64,000 nt of DNA from an uncultured Ruminococcus sp. (GTDB lineage: Bacteria; Bacillota; Clostridia; Oscillospirales; Ruminococcaceae). The notes under the pieces are model-generated. The model ran no database searches. It saw only the letters and a program-made list of their open reading frames with translations, and was not told where the DNA came from. Below, in pieces: positions 1 to 9,048 of this stretch; positions within the stretch are counted from its first letter, which is position 1, and each line of letters starts with the position of its first letter. The translations under genes were made by a program, and so were the position numbers. The stretch covers positions 171,731 to 235,730 of the forward strand of contig UPZA01000004.1 of NCBI GenBank assembly GCA_900538575.1, written 5' to 3'.

Positions 1-742
1 CGCCGAGATTCAATTCAATAATCTCATGTCCGGTTTCATTTTTTATATCGGATATGAACGTAAGCATAACCTTAGCGGCTTCTGTAAAGGGATCAATATC
101 AAATATCTGAGAGCCTATATGACAGTGCAAACCTTTTAAATTTATATTTTCACAGGAAAGAGCCTTTTTAACAGCTTCCATAGCCTCTCCGGTTTCCAGA
201 GCAAAACCGAATTTACTGTCAATCTGACCTGTTCTGATAAAATCATGGGTGTGAGCGTCTATACCTGGCTTTATTCTGAACATTATACCAGCTTTGACAC
301 GCTTTTTTTCTGCAATCTTATCAAGTCTCTCCAGCTCATAAACATTATCTACAATAATCCTGCCTACCTTCATTTCAACGGCATATTCAAGCTCTTCATC
401 AGTTTTATTATTTCCATGGAAACAAATTTTTTCGCAATCGGCGCCGGATTTGACCGCCGTATAAAGCTCGCCGATCGACACAACGTCCAAGCCTATTCCC
501 TCTTCCTTCATGATTCTGCACATTTCAAGACAGCAAAACGCCTTACTTGCATAGCAGACAAGTCCTCCGCCGCCGTAAAATTTATCAATGCTTTCCTTAA
601 AGCTCTTACAGTGTTTTCTTATAAGAGCCTCGTCCATAACATAAAGAGGAGTGCCGTAACGCTCCGCAAGCTCTACGGTATCCGCTCCGCCTGCCGTAAG
701 ATGTCCTTTTTCATTCACACTGAGATTTTCGGATACAAACAT
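1..742 (-). CDS. lysA: Diaminopimelate decarboxylase, partial (C-terminus outside window)
   Basis: Decarboxylates meso-diaminopimelate to L-lysine with PLP, the last step of lysine synthesis, in the cytoplasm. The minus-strand frame from ATG 742 stays open to the window edge and gives about 247 residues of the N-terminal barrel. The PLP-lysine motif YASKAF and the HCHIGSQ motif of fold-III decarboxylases are visible, as are GLDVVSIGELY and FHGNNK. Full-length LysA is about 420 residues, so the C-terminal beta domain is missing here only because the window ends. It lies 19 bases behind engB in a lon-engB-lysA run. LysA and arginine/ornithine decarboxylases share this fold; the motif set and about 25 residues before the YGTPLYV start favour LysA. 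Confidence 0.9.
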   Translation of the reverse strand, partial: MFVSENLSVNEKGHLTAGGADTVELAERYGTPLYVMDEALIRKHCKSFKESIDKFYGGGGLVCYASKAFCCLEMCRIMKEEGIGLDVVSIGELYTAVKSGADCEKICFHGNNKTDEELEYAVEMKVGRIIVDNVYELERLDKIAEKKRVKAGIMFRIKPGIDAHTHDFIRTGQIDSKFGFALETGEAMEAVKKALSCENINLKGLHCHIGSQIFDIDPFTEAAKVMLTFISDIKNETGHEIIELNLG

Positions 743-761
743 TAAAAACATTCCTTTCTTT

Positions 762-1367
762 TTACTGCATATGGGTATCTTCGTCCTCCCCGGAAATTTC
801 CTCAATTATATTTCTTACTTCATCGACTCCTTCAAAGGTCTGCGAAGAAAACGGAATAATATGAATATCTTCAAAATACGGAATCTCCGTTTCAAATGAT
901 TTCATACGTTCAAGTCTCCGAGTCTTTTTAAGCTTGTCCGCCTTTGTAAGTATAATAACAAACGGAAGTCCCGAGTCAACAAGATAATTAATCATATGCA
1001 GATCGTCGGCCGACGGAGCATGGCGCATATCAATCAGAAGAAAAACCAGTCTTATATCCCTATCAGAATTCAGATAGCCCTCAATAAGGTCGGCCCAGCG
1101 ATTCTTTTCCGACTTTGCAACCTTTGCATAACCGTATCCGGGAAGATCAACAAAATATACGTTTTCCAGTCCATAAAAGTTTATAGTGGCGGTCTTTCCC
1201 GGCACAGAGCTAACTCTTGCAAGGTTTTTTCTGTTAAATACCTTATTTATAAGAGTGGATTTCCCTACGTTAGATCTGCCGGCAAAGGCTATTTCTATGC
1301 GTTCGCACGGCGGTATCTGAGAAAAGGTTCCGTATGAAGCGCTGAATTCCGCTTTATTATAATTCAT
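762..1367 (-). CDS. engB: Ribosome-biogenesis GTPase EngB/YsxC
   Basis: A TRAFAC-class GTPase needed for late assembly of the large ribosomal subunit. The 201-residue protein is the usual family length. P-loop GRSNVGKST lies near residues 30-38, followed by the switch region PGKTATINFY, G3 DLPGYGYAKV near 75, G4 TKAD near 142 and G5 SSQT near 175. ATG 1367 gives the typical start MNYNKAEFSASYG. It starts 14 bases after the lon stop, and lon-engB adjacency is common in Firmicutes, so both are probably co-transcribed. No anomalies seen. Confidence 0.96.
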   Translation of the reverse strand: MNYNKAEFSASYGTFSQIPPCERIEIAFAGRSNVGKSTLINKVFNRKNLARVSSVPGKTATINFYGLENVYFVDLPGYGYAKVAKSEKNRWADLIEGYLNSDRDIRLVFLLIDMRHAPSADDLHMINYLVDSGLPFVIILTKADKLKKTRRLERMKSFETEIPYFEDIHIIPFSSQTFEGVDEVRNIIEEISGEDEDTHMQ

Positions 1368-1381
1368 ACTTTCTCCCCCCC

Positions 1382-3784
1382 TTATGAGGTAACCGAAGCG
1401 TTCTGCCCTTGATTTGAATCATCGCGGACTATCATCAGGCTTTTGTCAGCCTTGCTTTCAAAACGCAAAGCGGTTTCTAAGACGGTTTCAAGCCTTGAAG
1501 CATATACAAAATTAAGAGAAGCTCTTACCACCTCGTCGATTTCGTCAATATCCCCGCGATTTGCTTCCGGAACTATAACAGTCTTTAACCCGGCCTTAAA
1601 AGCAGCCATTGTTTTTTCACGAAGACCTCCGATCGGAAGAACTTTACCATGCAGGGTTATTTCACCCGTCATGGCTACATCGCATTTTACAGGTATTCCG
1701 GATAATGCTGAGACGAGTGCGGTTACCATTGTTACGCCCGCCGAAGGGCCGTCCTTTGGAACGGCGCCCTCGGGCGCGTGAATATGAATATCTTTTGTCT
1801 TATAAAAATCCTCAGGGATATTATATTTACGGGCTATACTTCTTACATAGCTTACCGCAAGCCTTGCGCTTTCCTTCATAACGTCGCCAAGAGAGCCGGT
1901 TGTTTCAATATTTCCCTTGCCTTCCAGGATAAGAACCTCAAGCGGCATTAAAACGCCTCCGACTGACGTCCAGGCAAGACCGTTCACAACTCCTATTTCG
2001 TCGCTGCTTAATTTTTCATCCGGCAGATATTTCTCCGCGCCCAGATAAGCTTTCAGATTTTTGCGTGTAAAGCCTATTCTTTTCACTTCGCCTGAAACGA
2101 CGGCCTTAGCGGCTTTTCTGCAAAGAGAAGCTATAACTCTCTCAAGACTTCTTACGCCTGCCTCCTTGGTATAAAAGTCAATTAACATATAAATTACATC
2201 GTCATTAATTTTTATCTGAGTACCCTTCAGACCATGCTTTTTTATCTGCTTAGGAATAAGATGCTGCTTTGCAATATGAAACTTCTCTTCCCTTGTATAG
2301 CTTGTAAGCTCTATCAGCTCCATTCTGTCAAGCAAAGGAGCCGGTATAGTATCGGTAGTGTTCGCCGTTGTAACAAATAAAACACGGCTAAGGTCAAACG
2401 GAAGCTCTATATAATGATCCCTGAATTCCTTATTCTGCTCGCTGTCAAGTACCTCCAGCATAGCTGACGCCGGATCTCCCCTGAAATCGTTTCCCATCTT
2501 ATCTATTTCATCAAATAATATAAGAGGATTGTTAGTTCCGGCGATTTTCATCGCATTCATAATACGTCCCGGCATTGCGCCCACATAGGTTTTTCTGTGT
2601 CCCCTTATGTCCGATTCGTCCCTTACGCCGCCCAAAGATACTCGCGCATATTCTCTCCCAAGCGCTTTTGCAATGGAACGTCCAATTGATGTTTTTCCGA
2701 CTCCGGGAGGACCCACAAGGCATATGATCTGCCCTGTTACCTCTGGCATAAGACCGTGAACGGCTATACTTTCAAGTATTCTTTCCTTTACCTTTTTCAT
2801 ACCGTAATGATCTTTGTCAAGTATTTTTGCTGCTTTGTTAATATCCAGCTTTATTTTTGTCGACTTATTCCACGGAAGTTCAAGAACAGTGTCAAGATAA
2901 TTTCTGATTACAAACGCCTCCTGAGACGAGGACGGCATTTTTGAAAGTCTTTCGGCTTCCTTTATAAGCTTTTCGGTATTTTCCTCCGAAAGTTTAAGCT
3001 CATAAATTCTGTCTATGTAATCGTAAGCCTCGTCCTGACCCTCATCTTCTCCAAGCTGACCTGCAATTACCCTCATCTGCTCTCTTAAATAATATTCTCT
3101 TTGATTCTGATCTATATTTTCCTTTACTTCGTCCTGTATTTCCTTTTCAAGCTCCAAAACCTCGACTTCCTTAACAAGACAGCCGTAAAGCATTCCGAGA
3201 CGCTTCATTATGTTCGATTCCTCAAGCAGCGCCTGCTTATCATAAAAATCAAGATTTATATTGTACGCTATATTTTCAAAAAGCTTATATATGTCGTCCT
3301 GACACATTATAGAAGCTACCAGTTCCTTAGGCATTCTTGGAACAAGCTCGGCATAGCGTTCAAAAATATCCTTGAGCGAACGAGATATGGCGGTCTGCTC
3401 AACCGGATCAGGCTTATACCTGCTGTAATCGTTAAGTTTTTTTACCGCGCATTTTATCATGCCGTTTTCTTCTTTGAATTTTACTGTCCTTGCTCTGTAA
3501 ACGCCCTCGACAAGAACTCTCATTACATTATCAGGGGTTTTCAGCGTCTGCCTGATTTCGGCTACGACGCCGGTTTTATATAAATCCTCTTCGCCGGGAC
3601 GCTCAATGTAAACGTCCTTCTGCGCTGTCAGAAAAACCAATCTGTCATTTTTCAGGGATTCTTCTACCGCTTTAACGGATAATTCCCGCGCAATATCAAA
3701 ATGCATGACAAGTCTCGGAAAGCAGACAAGTCCTCTCATAGCTACTGCCGGCATATATACATTATCTTTCAACATTTCTTCCAT
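1382..3784 (-). CDS. lon: ATP-dependent protease Lon
   Basis: A cytoplasmic AAA+ serine protease that degrades misfolded and regulatory proteins. It has 800 residues, the usual LonA length. The order is an N-terminal substrate domain (about residues 8-205), a coiled coil with NQREYYLREQMR, an AAA+ module with Walker A GPPGVGKTS near 358-366 and Walker B LILFDEIDK, and a C-terminal protease domain. The catalytic Ser is in PKDGPSAGV (about residue 680) and the Lys in GGLREK (about 722). The best Shine-Dalgarno, GAAAGGAG at 3824-3831, is 39 bases from ATG 3784, with an 8-bp hairpin between them (see separate entry). Met4 (MLKDN) is an alternative start. It heads the lon-engB-lysA run. Confidence 0.97.
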   Translation of the reverse strand: MEEMLKDNVYMPAVAMRGLVCFPRLVMHFDIARELSVKAVEESLKNDRLVFLTAQKDVYIERPGEEDLYKTGVVAEIRQTLKTPDNVMRVLVEGVYRARTVKFKEENGMIKCAVKKLNDYSRYKPDPVEQTAISRSLKDIFERYAELVPRMPKELVASIMCQDDIYKLFENIAYNINLDFYDKQALLEESNIMKRLGMLYGCLVKEVEVLELEKEIQDEVKENIDQNQREYYLREQMRVIAGQLGEDEGQDEAYDYIDRIYELKLSEENTEKLIKEAERLSKMPSSSQEAFVIRNYLDTVLELPWNKSTKIKLDINKAAKILDKDHYGMKKVKERILESIAVHGLMPEVTGQIICLVGPPGVGKTSIGRSIAKALGREYARVSLGGVRDESDIRGHRKTYVGAMPGRIMNAMKIAGTNNPLILFDEIDKMGNDFRGDPASAMLEVLDSEQNKEFRDHYIELPFDLSRVLFVTTANTTDTIPAPLLDRMELIELTSYTREEKFHIAKQHLIPKQIKKHGLKGTQIKINDDVIYMLIDFYTKEAGVRSLERVIASLCRKAAKAVVSGEVKRIGFTRKNLKAYLGAEKYLPDEKLSSDEIGVVNGLAWTSVGGVLMPLEVLILEGKGNIETTGSLGDVMKESARLAVSYVRSIARKYNIPEDFYKTKDIHIHAPEGAVPKDGPSAGVTMVTALVSALSGIPVKCDVAMTGEITLHGKVLPIGGLREKTMAAFKAGLKTVIVPEANRGDIDEIDEVVRASLNFVYASRLETVLETALRFESKADKSLMIVRDDSNQGQNASVTS

Positions 3785-3796
3785 AGCGTAATACTG

Positions 3797-3821
3797 ATAT
3801 CCATAAACGATTAATGGATAT
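3797..3821 (-). promoter_or_regulatory. Hairpin between Shine-Dalgarno and start codon of lon
   Basis: ATATCCAT and ATGGATAT form a perfect 8-bp inverted repeat around a 9-base loop, placed between the lon ribosome-binding site (3824-3831) and ATG 3784. Folded, it would cut the effective SD-to-start distance from 39 to about 14 bases. Alternatively it is a DNA operator. The sequence is visible; the function is inferred. Confidence 0.45.
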
Positions 3822-3980
3822 GCTCTCCTTTCATATATTTACGACAGCGTATTATCATTAATGCTCTTTTTATACATAATGATACACCTTATTATATCTT
3901 ATTTTATATCTTTTTGCAAGCATTAGAAAAAATATTTTATTTCCGATTTTTTGTAGAATTTTCATATTTTGTATTACCGC

Positions 3981-4009
3981 TTGATAATTTACAGAAAATG
4001 TATTATAAT
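3981..4009 (+). promoter_or_regulatory. Sigma-A type promoter of the FHA-ftsW-pbp operon
   Basis: TTGATA at 3981-3986, a 17-base spacer, and TATAAT at 4004-4009. The expected transcription start is near 4016, about 30 bases before the FHA gene ATG. Confidence 0.8.
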
Positions 4010-4045
4010 GTTAAAATAGAAAATAGAAGGGAAGGCTTTACAATA

Positions 4046-4510
4046 ATGGATGCATTTACTGAATTTCTCGGCGAGCTTACAGGCAAGCTTTCCGGATTTG
4101 AAGATATTATCGCAGCGTCAGCTCTTATATTGATAGATGTATGCGCTCTGGTTATAATCGCTTTCTGCTCAAAGGAAAAAAAAGCGGTGCAGCAGCAATG
4201 GAACAGAGCCGCCAGACATATGATACTAACAGATACGGAAGGCGGTTTCACATTCACACTGAATTCACAGGAAATACTTATGGGAAGGCATATTTCCGCT
4301 GACCTAAGATTTCCCGATTTGTCGGTTTCAAGATATCACGCTCTTTTAAGTCTGGAGGACGGCGTCTGGACGCTGACCGATTTGGAATCAAAATCAGGAA
4401 CCTATGTTAACGGCATGAAAATAAAGCAGCAGCGGCTGAGAAACAACGACGAAATAAGAATCGGGAAAAAAACTCTTTATATAAGGAGGGTAAAACCGCA
4501 AAATGTATAA
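4046..4510 (+). CDS. Membrane-anchored FHA-domain protein
   Basis: A 154-residue protein with one N-terminal membrane segment (about residues 20-40) and a C-terminal FHA domain, which in known cases binds phosphothreonine peptides. The FHA core is clear: GRHISADLRF, then the SRYHA loop, and SGTYVNG near the end. An upstream in-frame ATG at 3914 would add 44 residues but lies ahead of the promoter. ATG 4046 follows the purine-rich AGAAGGGAAGG and is preferred. Its stop overlaps the start of the next gene by 8 bases. In actinobacteria FHA proteins sit beside rodA and pbpA and report Ser/Thr kinase signals; a similar role is inferred here. No kinase gene is in the window. Confidence 0.88.
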   Translation: MDAFTEFLGELTGKLSGFEDIIAASALILIDVCALVIIAFCSKEKKAVQQQWNRAARHMILTDTEGGFTFTLNSQEILMGRHISADLRFPDLSVSRYHALLSLEDGVWTLTDLESKSGTYVNGMKIKQQRLRNNDEIRIGKKTLYIRRVKPQNV

Positions 4511-5786
4511 AAACGGTCTTTCATACGGAGGAATAACGCTGCTGTCCCTGCTGACGCACATATCCCTCCTTACGGTTGTATTTGTAAAGGGCGACTACGA
4601 AACTATAATTTCTCCGATAATTCTTTCATCAGCCGTTCTTGTTTCGGATATACTTTATTTCTTTATACTTAAATTCCTAAAGCAAAACACGTACACATTG
4701 GATATACTTCTCATAACTCTTTTAAATATGAGCGTTATTTTCCAATCATGCTTCGGAGGCGTGGGATTTGCATTAAAGCATTTCATTTTTTCCATACTGG
4801 CTCTCATATGCTGTCAGGTTGGCTTCAAGCTTGCACAAAATTATCATTTTATAGAAAAATATAAATATATATTCTACGGAATTTGCGGCGTACTCATAGT
4901 TTCTATCCTGCTTTTTACCGGAAGCAGAGGAATGTGGATAGATTTGGGATTCATAACTATCCAGCCTTCCGAATTTCTTAAGGTTTTCTTCGTTCTTGTA
5001 TTCGCCACTTCAATCGCACAGCAGCAGAAAAAGAAAAAGGTATTGTTTGTAAGAGTAGTTTACGACAATATGGCGCTTCTTGCTTTAACAGGAATCATTA
5101 TGCTTCTTCAGTGGTGGTGCCGGGATCTCGGAAGTCTGCCGACCTTCGCCGCAGTTGCCGGATGCGGCTTTCTTATGCGAATCTGCTATCCTAAGGCAAA
5201 GCTGTCTAAAAAGCTTATAATAAGCCTCAGCTCCGTCGGACTTGTTGTAATAATAATCGCTTTAAAATTCGCTCCGTCATATGTTCAGGATAGACTTAAC
5301 GTTGATATATGGAGCGATCCAACAGGCAACGGATGGCAGCAGTGTCAGGCGCTTATAGCCATAGCAGAGGGCGGATGGTTTGGAAAAGGACCGGGTCACG
5401 GAGCGCTTTACAAGGTTCCGGCGGCAGACACTGACATAGTTTTTTCTTCTATCTGCGAGGAATGGGGAATGCTTATGGCGCTGCTGGCAGTATTTATGAT
5501 TATATTGCTCCTTGCAACAGCGCTGATAAATATACCGCGCTCATATTTCCACACTACTCTGACGGTAGGAGTATGCGCCGCTTTCATTGCACAGATGGCG
5601 CTTAATATATTCGGTTCATGTAATATGATACCGTTTACAGGAGTAACAATACCGTTTATTTCACAGGGAGGAAGCTCCATGCTGGCATGCGGCTTTATGA
5701 TCGGTTTCCTAAAGGCCGGACAGGCGACGGTTTTCCCTGTTCCGATAAGACCGTCGCAACCTAAAATAAACAGGAGAGCAGTATGA
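4503..5786 (+). CDS. SEDS-family peptidoglycan glycosyltransferase (FtsW/RodA type)
   Basis: A polytopic membrane protein of 427 residues with about ten hydrophobic segments. SEDS proteins polymerise lipid II into glycan strands together with a class B PBP. Family signatures visible include IQPSEFLKVFFVL, the WWCRDLGSLP loop, the extracellular GKGPGHG segment and a C-terminal FTGVTIPFISQGGSS block. It is fused in expression to its neighbours: its start overlaps the FHA stop by 8 bases and its stop overlaps the PBP start by 4 bases (ATGA). The FHA-SEDS-PBP order resembles actinobacterial fhaB-rodA-pbpA. FtsW and RodA cannot be told apart from motifs alone, so no symbol is given. Confidence 0.93.
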   Translation: MYKNGLSYGGITLLSLLTHISLLTVVFVKGDYETIISPIILSSAVLVSDILYFFILKFLKQNTYTLDILLITLLNMSVIFQSCFGGVGFALKHFIFSILALICCQVGFKLAQNYHFIEKYKYIFYGICGVLIVSILLFTGSRGMWIDLGFITIQPSEFLKVFFVLVFATSIAQQQKKKKVLFVRVVYDNMALLALTGIIMLLQWWCRDLGSLPTFAAVAGCGFLMRICYPKAKLSKKLIISLSSVGLVVIIIALKFAPSYVQDRLNVDIWSDPTGNGWQQCQALIAIAEGGWFGKGPGHGALYKVPAADTDIVFSSICEEWGMLMALLAVFMIILLLATALINIPRSYFHTTLTVGVCAAFIAQMALNIFGSCNMIPFTGVTIPFISQGGSSMLACGFMIGFLKAGQATVFPVPIRPSQPKINRRAV

Positions 5787-7126
5787 AAAGCTTAAAAAGA
5801 GGAAAAAATCTGATAACATTTATGATGCTGGTATTCCTTGCCGGAATAATTATGCTGATAGTTAAAATTCAGATGGAGGCGTCGTTTTATATAAGCAATT
5901 CAGGTTCACGAGATCTTGGCTATGTTTATGACTGCAACGGCGACATAATTTTTGACGACGAAGCTCAAGAGGGAGATTATCCGGACGGTTATTTCAAAGA
6001 CGTCGGCAATCTCATAGGCGACGCCAGCGGTCAGATGACCAATACGTTAGTCGCAAACAACCTTGAAAGACTCAGCAACTACAGCTTTACTAAAGGCATT
6101 ACAAGAAAAGGCGGAAAGGCGGCTATTTACACTACGCTTGACCACAGAGCAAATGAGAGGGTATATTCTGCGTTCGGCAGTAAAAACGGCTGCGCTATAG
6201 CATATAACTACAAAACCGGAGAAATATTGATATGCGTCAGCAAACCGAACGTAGATCCTCTGAAGGGCTACGAGGACCTTGAGGAAGGAAGTCTTCTCTG
6301 CAAAGCGTTTTACAAAACCGTTCCCGGTTCAACTCAGAAAATTTCAACTCTCATAGCCGCTGTAGAAACTATGGGTATTGATAAGCTGAGCGAAAAATCA
6401 TTCGTCTGCGAAGGCAGCTATACAAACCGTACGGGAGAAGTAATCAATTGTCATAACCTTTACGGTCACGGAACGCAAAATATAACCGAAGCCTTTCAGA
6501 ATAGCTGCAATCCGTTTTTTGCACAGCTTGTAGAGGATTCCGACTGGAATCTGAGCGATATTGAAAAAATATACAGGAGACTTGGATTTTCGGTGAACGG
6601 ATCCGCGTCAGGTTCCATAGACATTAACGGAATAATTTCTCAGACTGCTTCAACGGAGCTTACGGATAAATATGAATTCAACACTCAGTGGAGCTGTATC
6701 GGTCAGGGCATGAGTATTGTAAGTCCCTGCCAGATGATGATGTGGCAAAGCGCAATAGCCAATGAATCCGGCAAATCAACTATGCCCTATCTGATAGACC
6801 ATGTAACAAACGTAAACGGCAGAACAGTCGAATCATCGTCAGTTTCATATTCAGATCAGCTATTTTCATCATCTACCGCATCAGAAGTCAAAAAAATAAT
6901 GCTGGAAAACGGACTGAATTATACCGGCTCCATACCCGGTTACAATCTTGGTATCAAAAGCGGTACCGCGCAGGTCAAAAACGGTGAAGAAGAAAATTCG
7001 CTGCTTACCGGTTTTGTAGATGATGAAAGCTTTCCGATTGCCTTTGCCGTTTTAATAGAAAACCGACAGTCCTCTGATATATCAACCGATTCTATTGTTT
7101 ACGAAATTTTATCAAATCTTGATTAA
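5783..7126 (+). CDS. Penicillin-binding protein, class B-like transpeptidase
   Basis: A 447-residue membrane-anchored transpeptidase that would crosslink peptidoglycan stems and partner the SEDS polymerase encoded just upstream. There is one N-terminal membrane segment (about 10-28). The three penicillin-binding motifs are present: the SxxK active-site Ser in VPGSTQK (about residue 180), SxN as SCN in QNSCNPFF (about 238), and KSGTAQVKNG (about 393). The N-terminal non-catalytic domain is short, as in the PbpA group paired with RodA. ATG 5783 overlaps the preceding stop. It is the last gene of the operon. It could equally be described as a PbpA or MrdA-like protein. Confidence 0.92.
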   Translation: MKSLKRGKNLITFMMLVFLAGIIMLIVKIQMEASFYISNSGSRDLGYVYDCNGDIIFDDEAQEGDYPDGYFKDVGNLIGDASGQMTNTLVANNLERLSNYSFTKGITRKGGKAAIYTTLDHRANERVYSAFGSKNGCAIAYNYKTGEILICVSKPNVDPLKGYEDLEEGSLLCKAFYKTVPGSTQKISTLIAAVETMGIDKLSEKSFVCEGSYTNRTGEVINCHNLYGHGTQNITEAFQNSCNPFFAQLVEDSDWNLSDIEKIYRRLGFSVNGSASGSIDINGIISQTASTELTDKYEFNTQWSCIGQGMSIVSPCQMMMWQSAIANESGKSTMPYLIDHVTNVNGRTVESSSVSYSDQLFSSSTASEVKKIMLENGLNYTGSIPGYNLGIKSGTAQVKNGEEENSLLTGFVDDESFPIAFAVLIENRQSSDISTDSIVYEILSNLD

Positions 7127-7140
7127 AACTTTCATTTTAC

Positions 7141-7168
7141 TTGACTTTTTTTATTAATTGTGTATAAT
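7141..7168 (+). promoter_or_regulatory. Promoter of the GH5-dockerin gene
   Basis: TTGACT at 7141-7146, a 16-base spacer and TATAAT at 7163-7168, followed by AGGAGG at 7209-7214 and the TTG start. Confidence 0.75.
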
Positions 7169-7220
7169 ATAATAAGAGAAGATTGATGGAATTTTATTAA
7201 CTATTTGAGGAGGATTACAA

Positions 7221-8999
7221 TTGAAAATCAAAAAGTTGCTTATTTCCTGCGCAGCTCTTTTTGCTGTGGCAGCGTCGTGCATGACCTCCGCTTTTACAGG
7301 CATTACGTCTTCAGCGGAAACTGATGACTGCAACGACGACTGGCTGCATGCGTCGGGCAGCAGGCTTTATGACATGAACGGCAACGAAGTATGGCTGACC
7401 GGAGCCAACTGGTTCGGATTCAACTGTTCGGAAAATGTTCCCCACGGACTTTACGCCGCCGACTGTGACAAATTTTTATCTAATGTTGCCGATAAAGGAA
7501 TTAATATTATACGGTTTCCTATTTCCACAGAGCTGATTTATTCATGGATGAAGGGAACTCCGAATCCGGTGCAGAGTGTTCAGGCAGGATATGATCCTCC
7601 GTATGTGGACATAAACAGAGACTTTGTTCTTGAGGACGGAAAAACTCTTAAAAACAGTGAAGAAATATTTGATATAATTATGCAGAAATGCAAAAAATAC
7701 GGTATTAAAGCGCTCATTGACATTCACAGCCCCCATTCCGACAATTCCGGACATAACTATAATTTATGGTATGGTAAGGAGACAAAGGACGGTACTCTTA
7801 TAACTACAGACATATGGATAGACACGCTTGTTTACCTTGCCGATAAATACAAAAACGATGATACGATCGTTGCCTATGATTTAAAGAACGAGCCGCACGG
7901 TAAAGGTCAGGAAGGAAGCAGCGCCGCAAAATGGGACGATTCAACTGATGAAAATAACTGGGCATATGCGGCGACCAAATGCGCCAATGCTATACTCGAC
8001 GTCAATCCAAACGCGCTTATACTAATAGAAGGCGTTGAACAGCATTTAAGAAGCAGCAGCTTTACATGGGGACAGCCTGATTCCGAATCAAATCCGCCTT
8101 ATTATGCAGGATGGTGGGGAGGCAATCTCAGAGGAGTTAAGGATTATCCTATAGAATTGGGATCTGCTGAAAGAAACAGCCAGATTGTTTATTCTCCGCA
8201 CGATTACGGTCCGTCGGTGTGGCCTCAGTCATGGTTTCAGAAGGATTTTACAACACAGTCTCTGCTTGACGATTACTGGTACGACACATGGGCATATATA
8301 AATGATCAGGATATCGCGCCGCTGCTTATCGGTGAATGGGGCGGTCATATGGACGGCGCAGAAAATCAAAAATGGATGGAATTACTGCGCGATTACATGA
8401 TAGACAATCATATTAATCATACATTCTGGTGTCTTAATCCGAATTCGGGCGATACGGGCGGACTTTTAAGCTATGATTTCATGACATGGGATGAGGAAAA
8501 ATACGGTCTATTTGAAAAATCTCTCTGGCAAACAAATGTTTCGGGAAAGTATATAGGACTTGATCACAAAATACCGTTAGGCGAAAACGGAACCGGAATG
8601 ACTGTTACAGAATATTACGAAAAATACGCCGATTCTGAAGGAAGCAATCTCGATTCAGACGGTTCAGTCAATCCGAAGCCGACAGAGGAAACAACAGAGC
8701 CTTCACAGGCGGAAACTGAAGCTTCTACAACTGTAACCGAAGCTTCATCTGCAACATCAAAGCCTTCTGACGAAGTTACTGCTTCGAAATACGGCGACGT
8801 AAATTTAGACGGCAGTGTAAATATTGCGGACGTTGTAGCGATAAATATGTATCTGCTTAATCCGGAATTAAATACGCTGGAGCCGTTAGGAGCGGCGAAC
8901 GCCGATTGCGCCAAGGACGGTGAAATTACAACATCGGACAGCCTGCTTCTTATGAATTATGTAGCTATGGTTGTAACCGAGGATAAGCTTGGACAGTAA
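7221..8999 (+). CDS. Secreted GH5 endoglucanase-type glycosidase with dockerin
   Basis: A predicted secreted beta-glucan hydrolase of 592 residues. The start is TTG, chosen because AGGAGG sits 6 bases upstream and the product opens with a signal peptide (KIKKLLISCAALFAVAAS). The catalytic module covers about residues 38-430. The acid/base Glu is in KNEPHG (about residue 224) and the nucleophile Glu in LIGEWGG (about 372), the GH5 pattern; cellulase is likely but mannan or other beta-glycan activity is not excluded. A Thr/Glu/Ser-rich linker (about 480-525) leads to a dockerin from about 528, with two calcium-loop repeats: VNLDGSVNIADVV is typical, while the second (CAKDGEITTSDSL) is more divergent. 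The dockerin would plug the enzyme into a cohesin-bearing scaffoldin. Confidence 0.93.
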   Translation: MKIKKLLISCAALFAVAASCMTSAFTGITSSAETDDCNDDWLHASGSRLYDMNGNEVWLTGANWFGFNCSENVPHGLYAADCDKFLSNVADKGINIIRFPISTELIYSWMKGTPNPVQSVQAGYDPPYVDINRDFVLEDGKTLKNSEEIFDIIMQKCKKYGIKALIDIHSPHSDNSGHNYNLWYGKETKDGTLITTDIWIDTLVYLADKYKNDDTIVAYDLKNEPHGKGQEGSSAAKWDDSTDENNWAYAATKCANAILDVNPNALILIEGVEQHLRSSSFTWGQPDSESNPPYYAGWWGGNLRGVKDYPIELGSAERNSQIVYSPHDYGPSVWPQSWFQKDFTTQSLLDDYWYDTWAYINDQDIAPLLIGEWGGHMDGAENQKWMELLRDYMIDNHINHTFWCLNPNSGDTGGLLSYDFMTWDEEKYGLFEKSLWQTNVSGKYIGLDHKIPLGENGTGMTVTEYYEKYADSEGSNLDSDGSVNPKPTEETTEPSQAETEASTTVTEASSATSKPSDEVTASKYGDVNLDGSVNIADVVAINMYLLNPELNTLEPLGAANADCAKDGEITTSDSLLLMNYVAMVVTEDKLGQ

Positions 9000-9006
9000 T
9001 ATAAAA

Positions 9007-9046
9007 TTATAAAGCCGCTTAGTAATTAAACTAAGCGGCTTTATAA
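9007..9046. terminator. Bidirectional terminator between GH5 and tspO
   Basis: A perfect 17-bp inverted repeat with a 6-base loop, AT-rich at both outer ends, between two convergent genes. Confidence 0.85.
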
Positions 9047-9048
9047 TT

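Noticed and set aside
245..745. Plus-strand open frame of 166 codons at the left edge
   Set aside because: It is the antisense shadow of lysA; the minus-strand translation shows PLP-enzyme motifs.
3101..3583. Plus-strand frame of 160 codons inside lon
   Set aside because: Antisense to lon, with a composition typical of a reversed coding strand.
3785..3913. CIRCE or CtsR heat-shock operator upstream of lon
   Set aside because: Neither the CIRCE repeat nor the CtsR direct heptads are present; only the 8-bp hairpin is seen.
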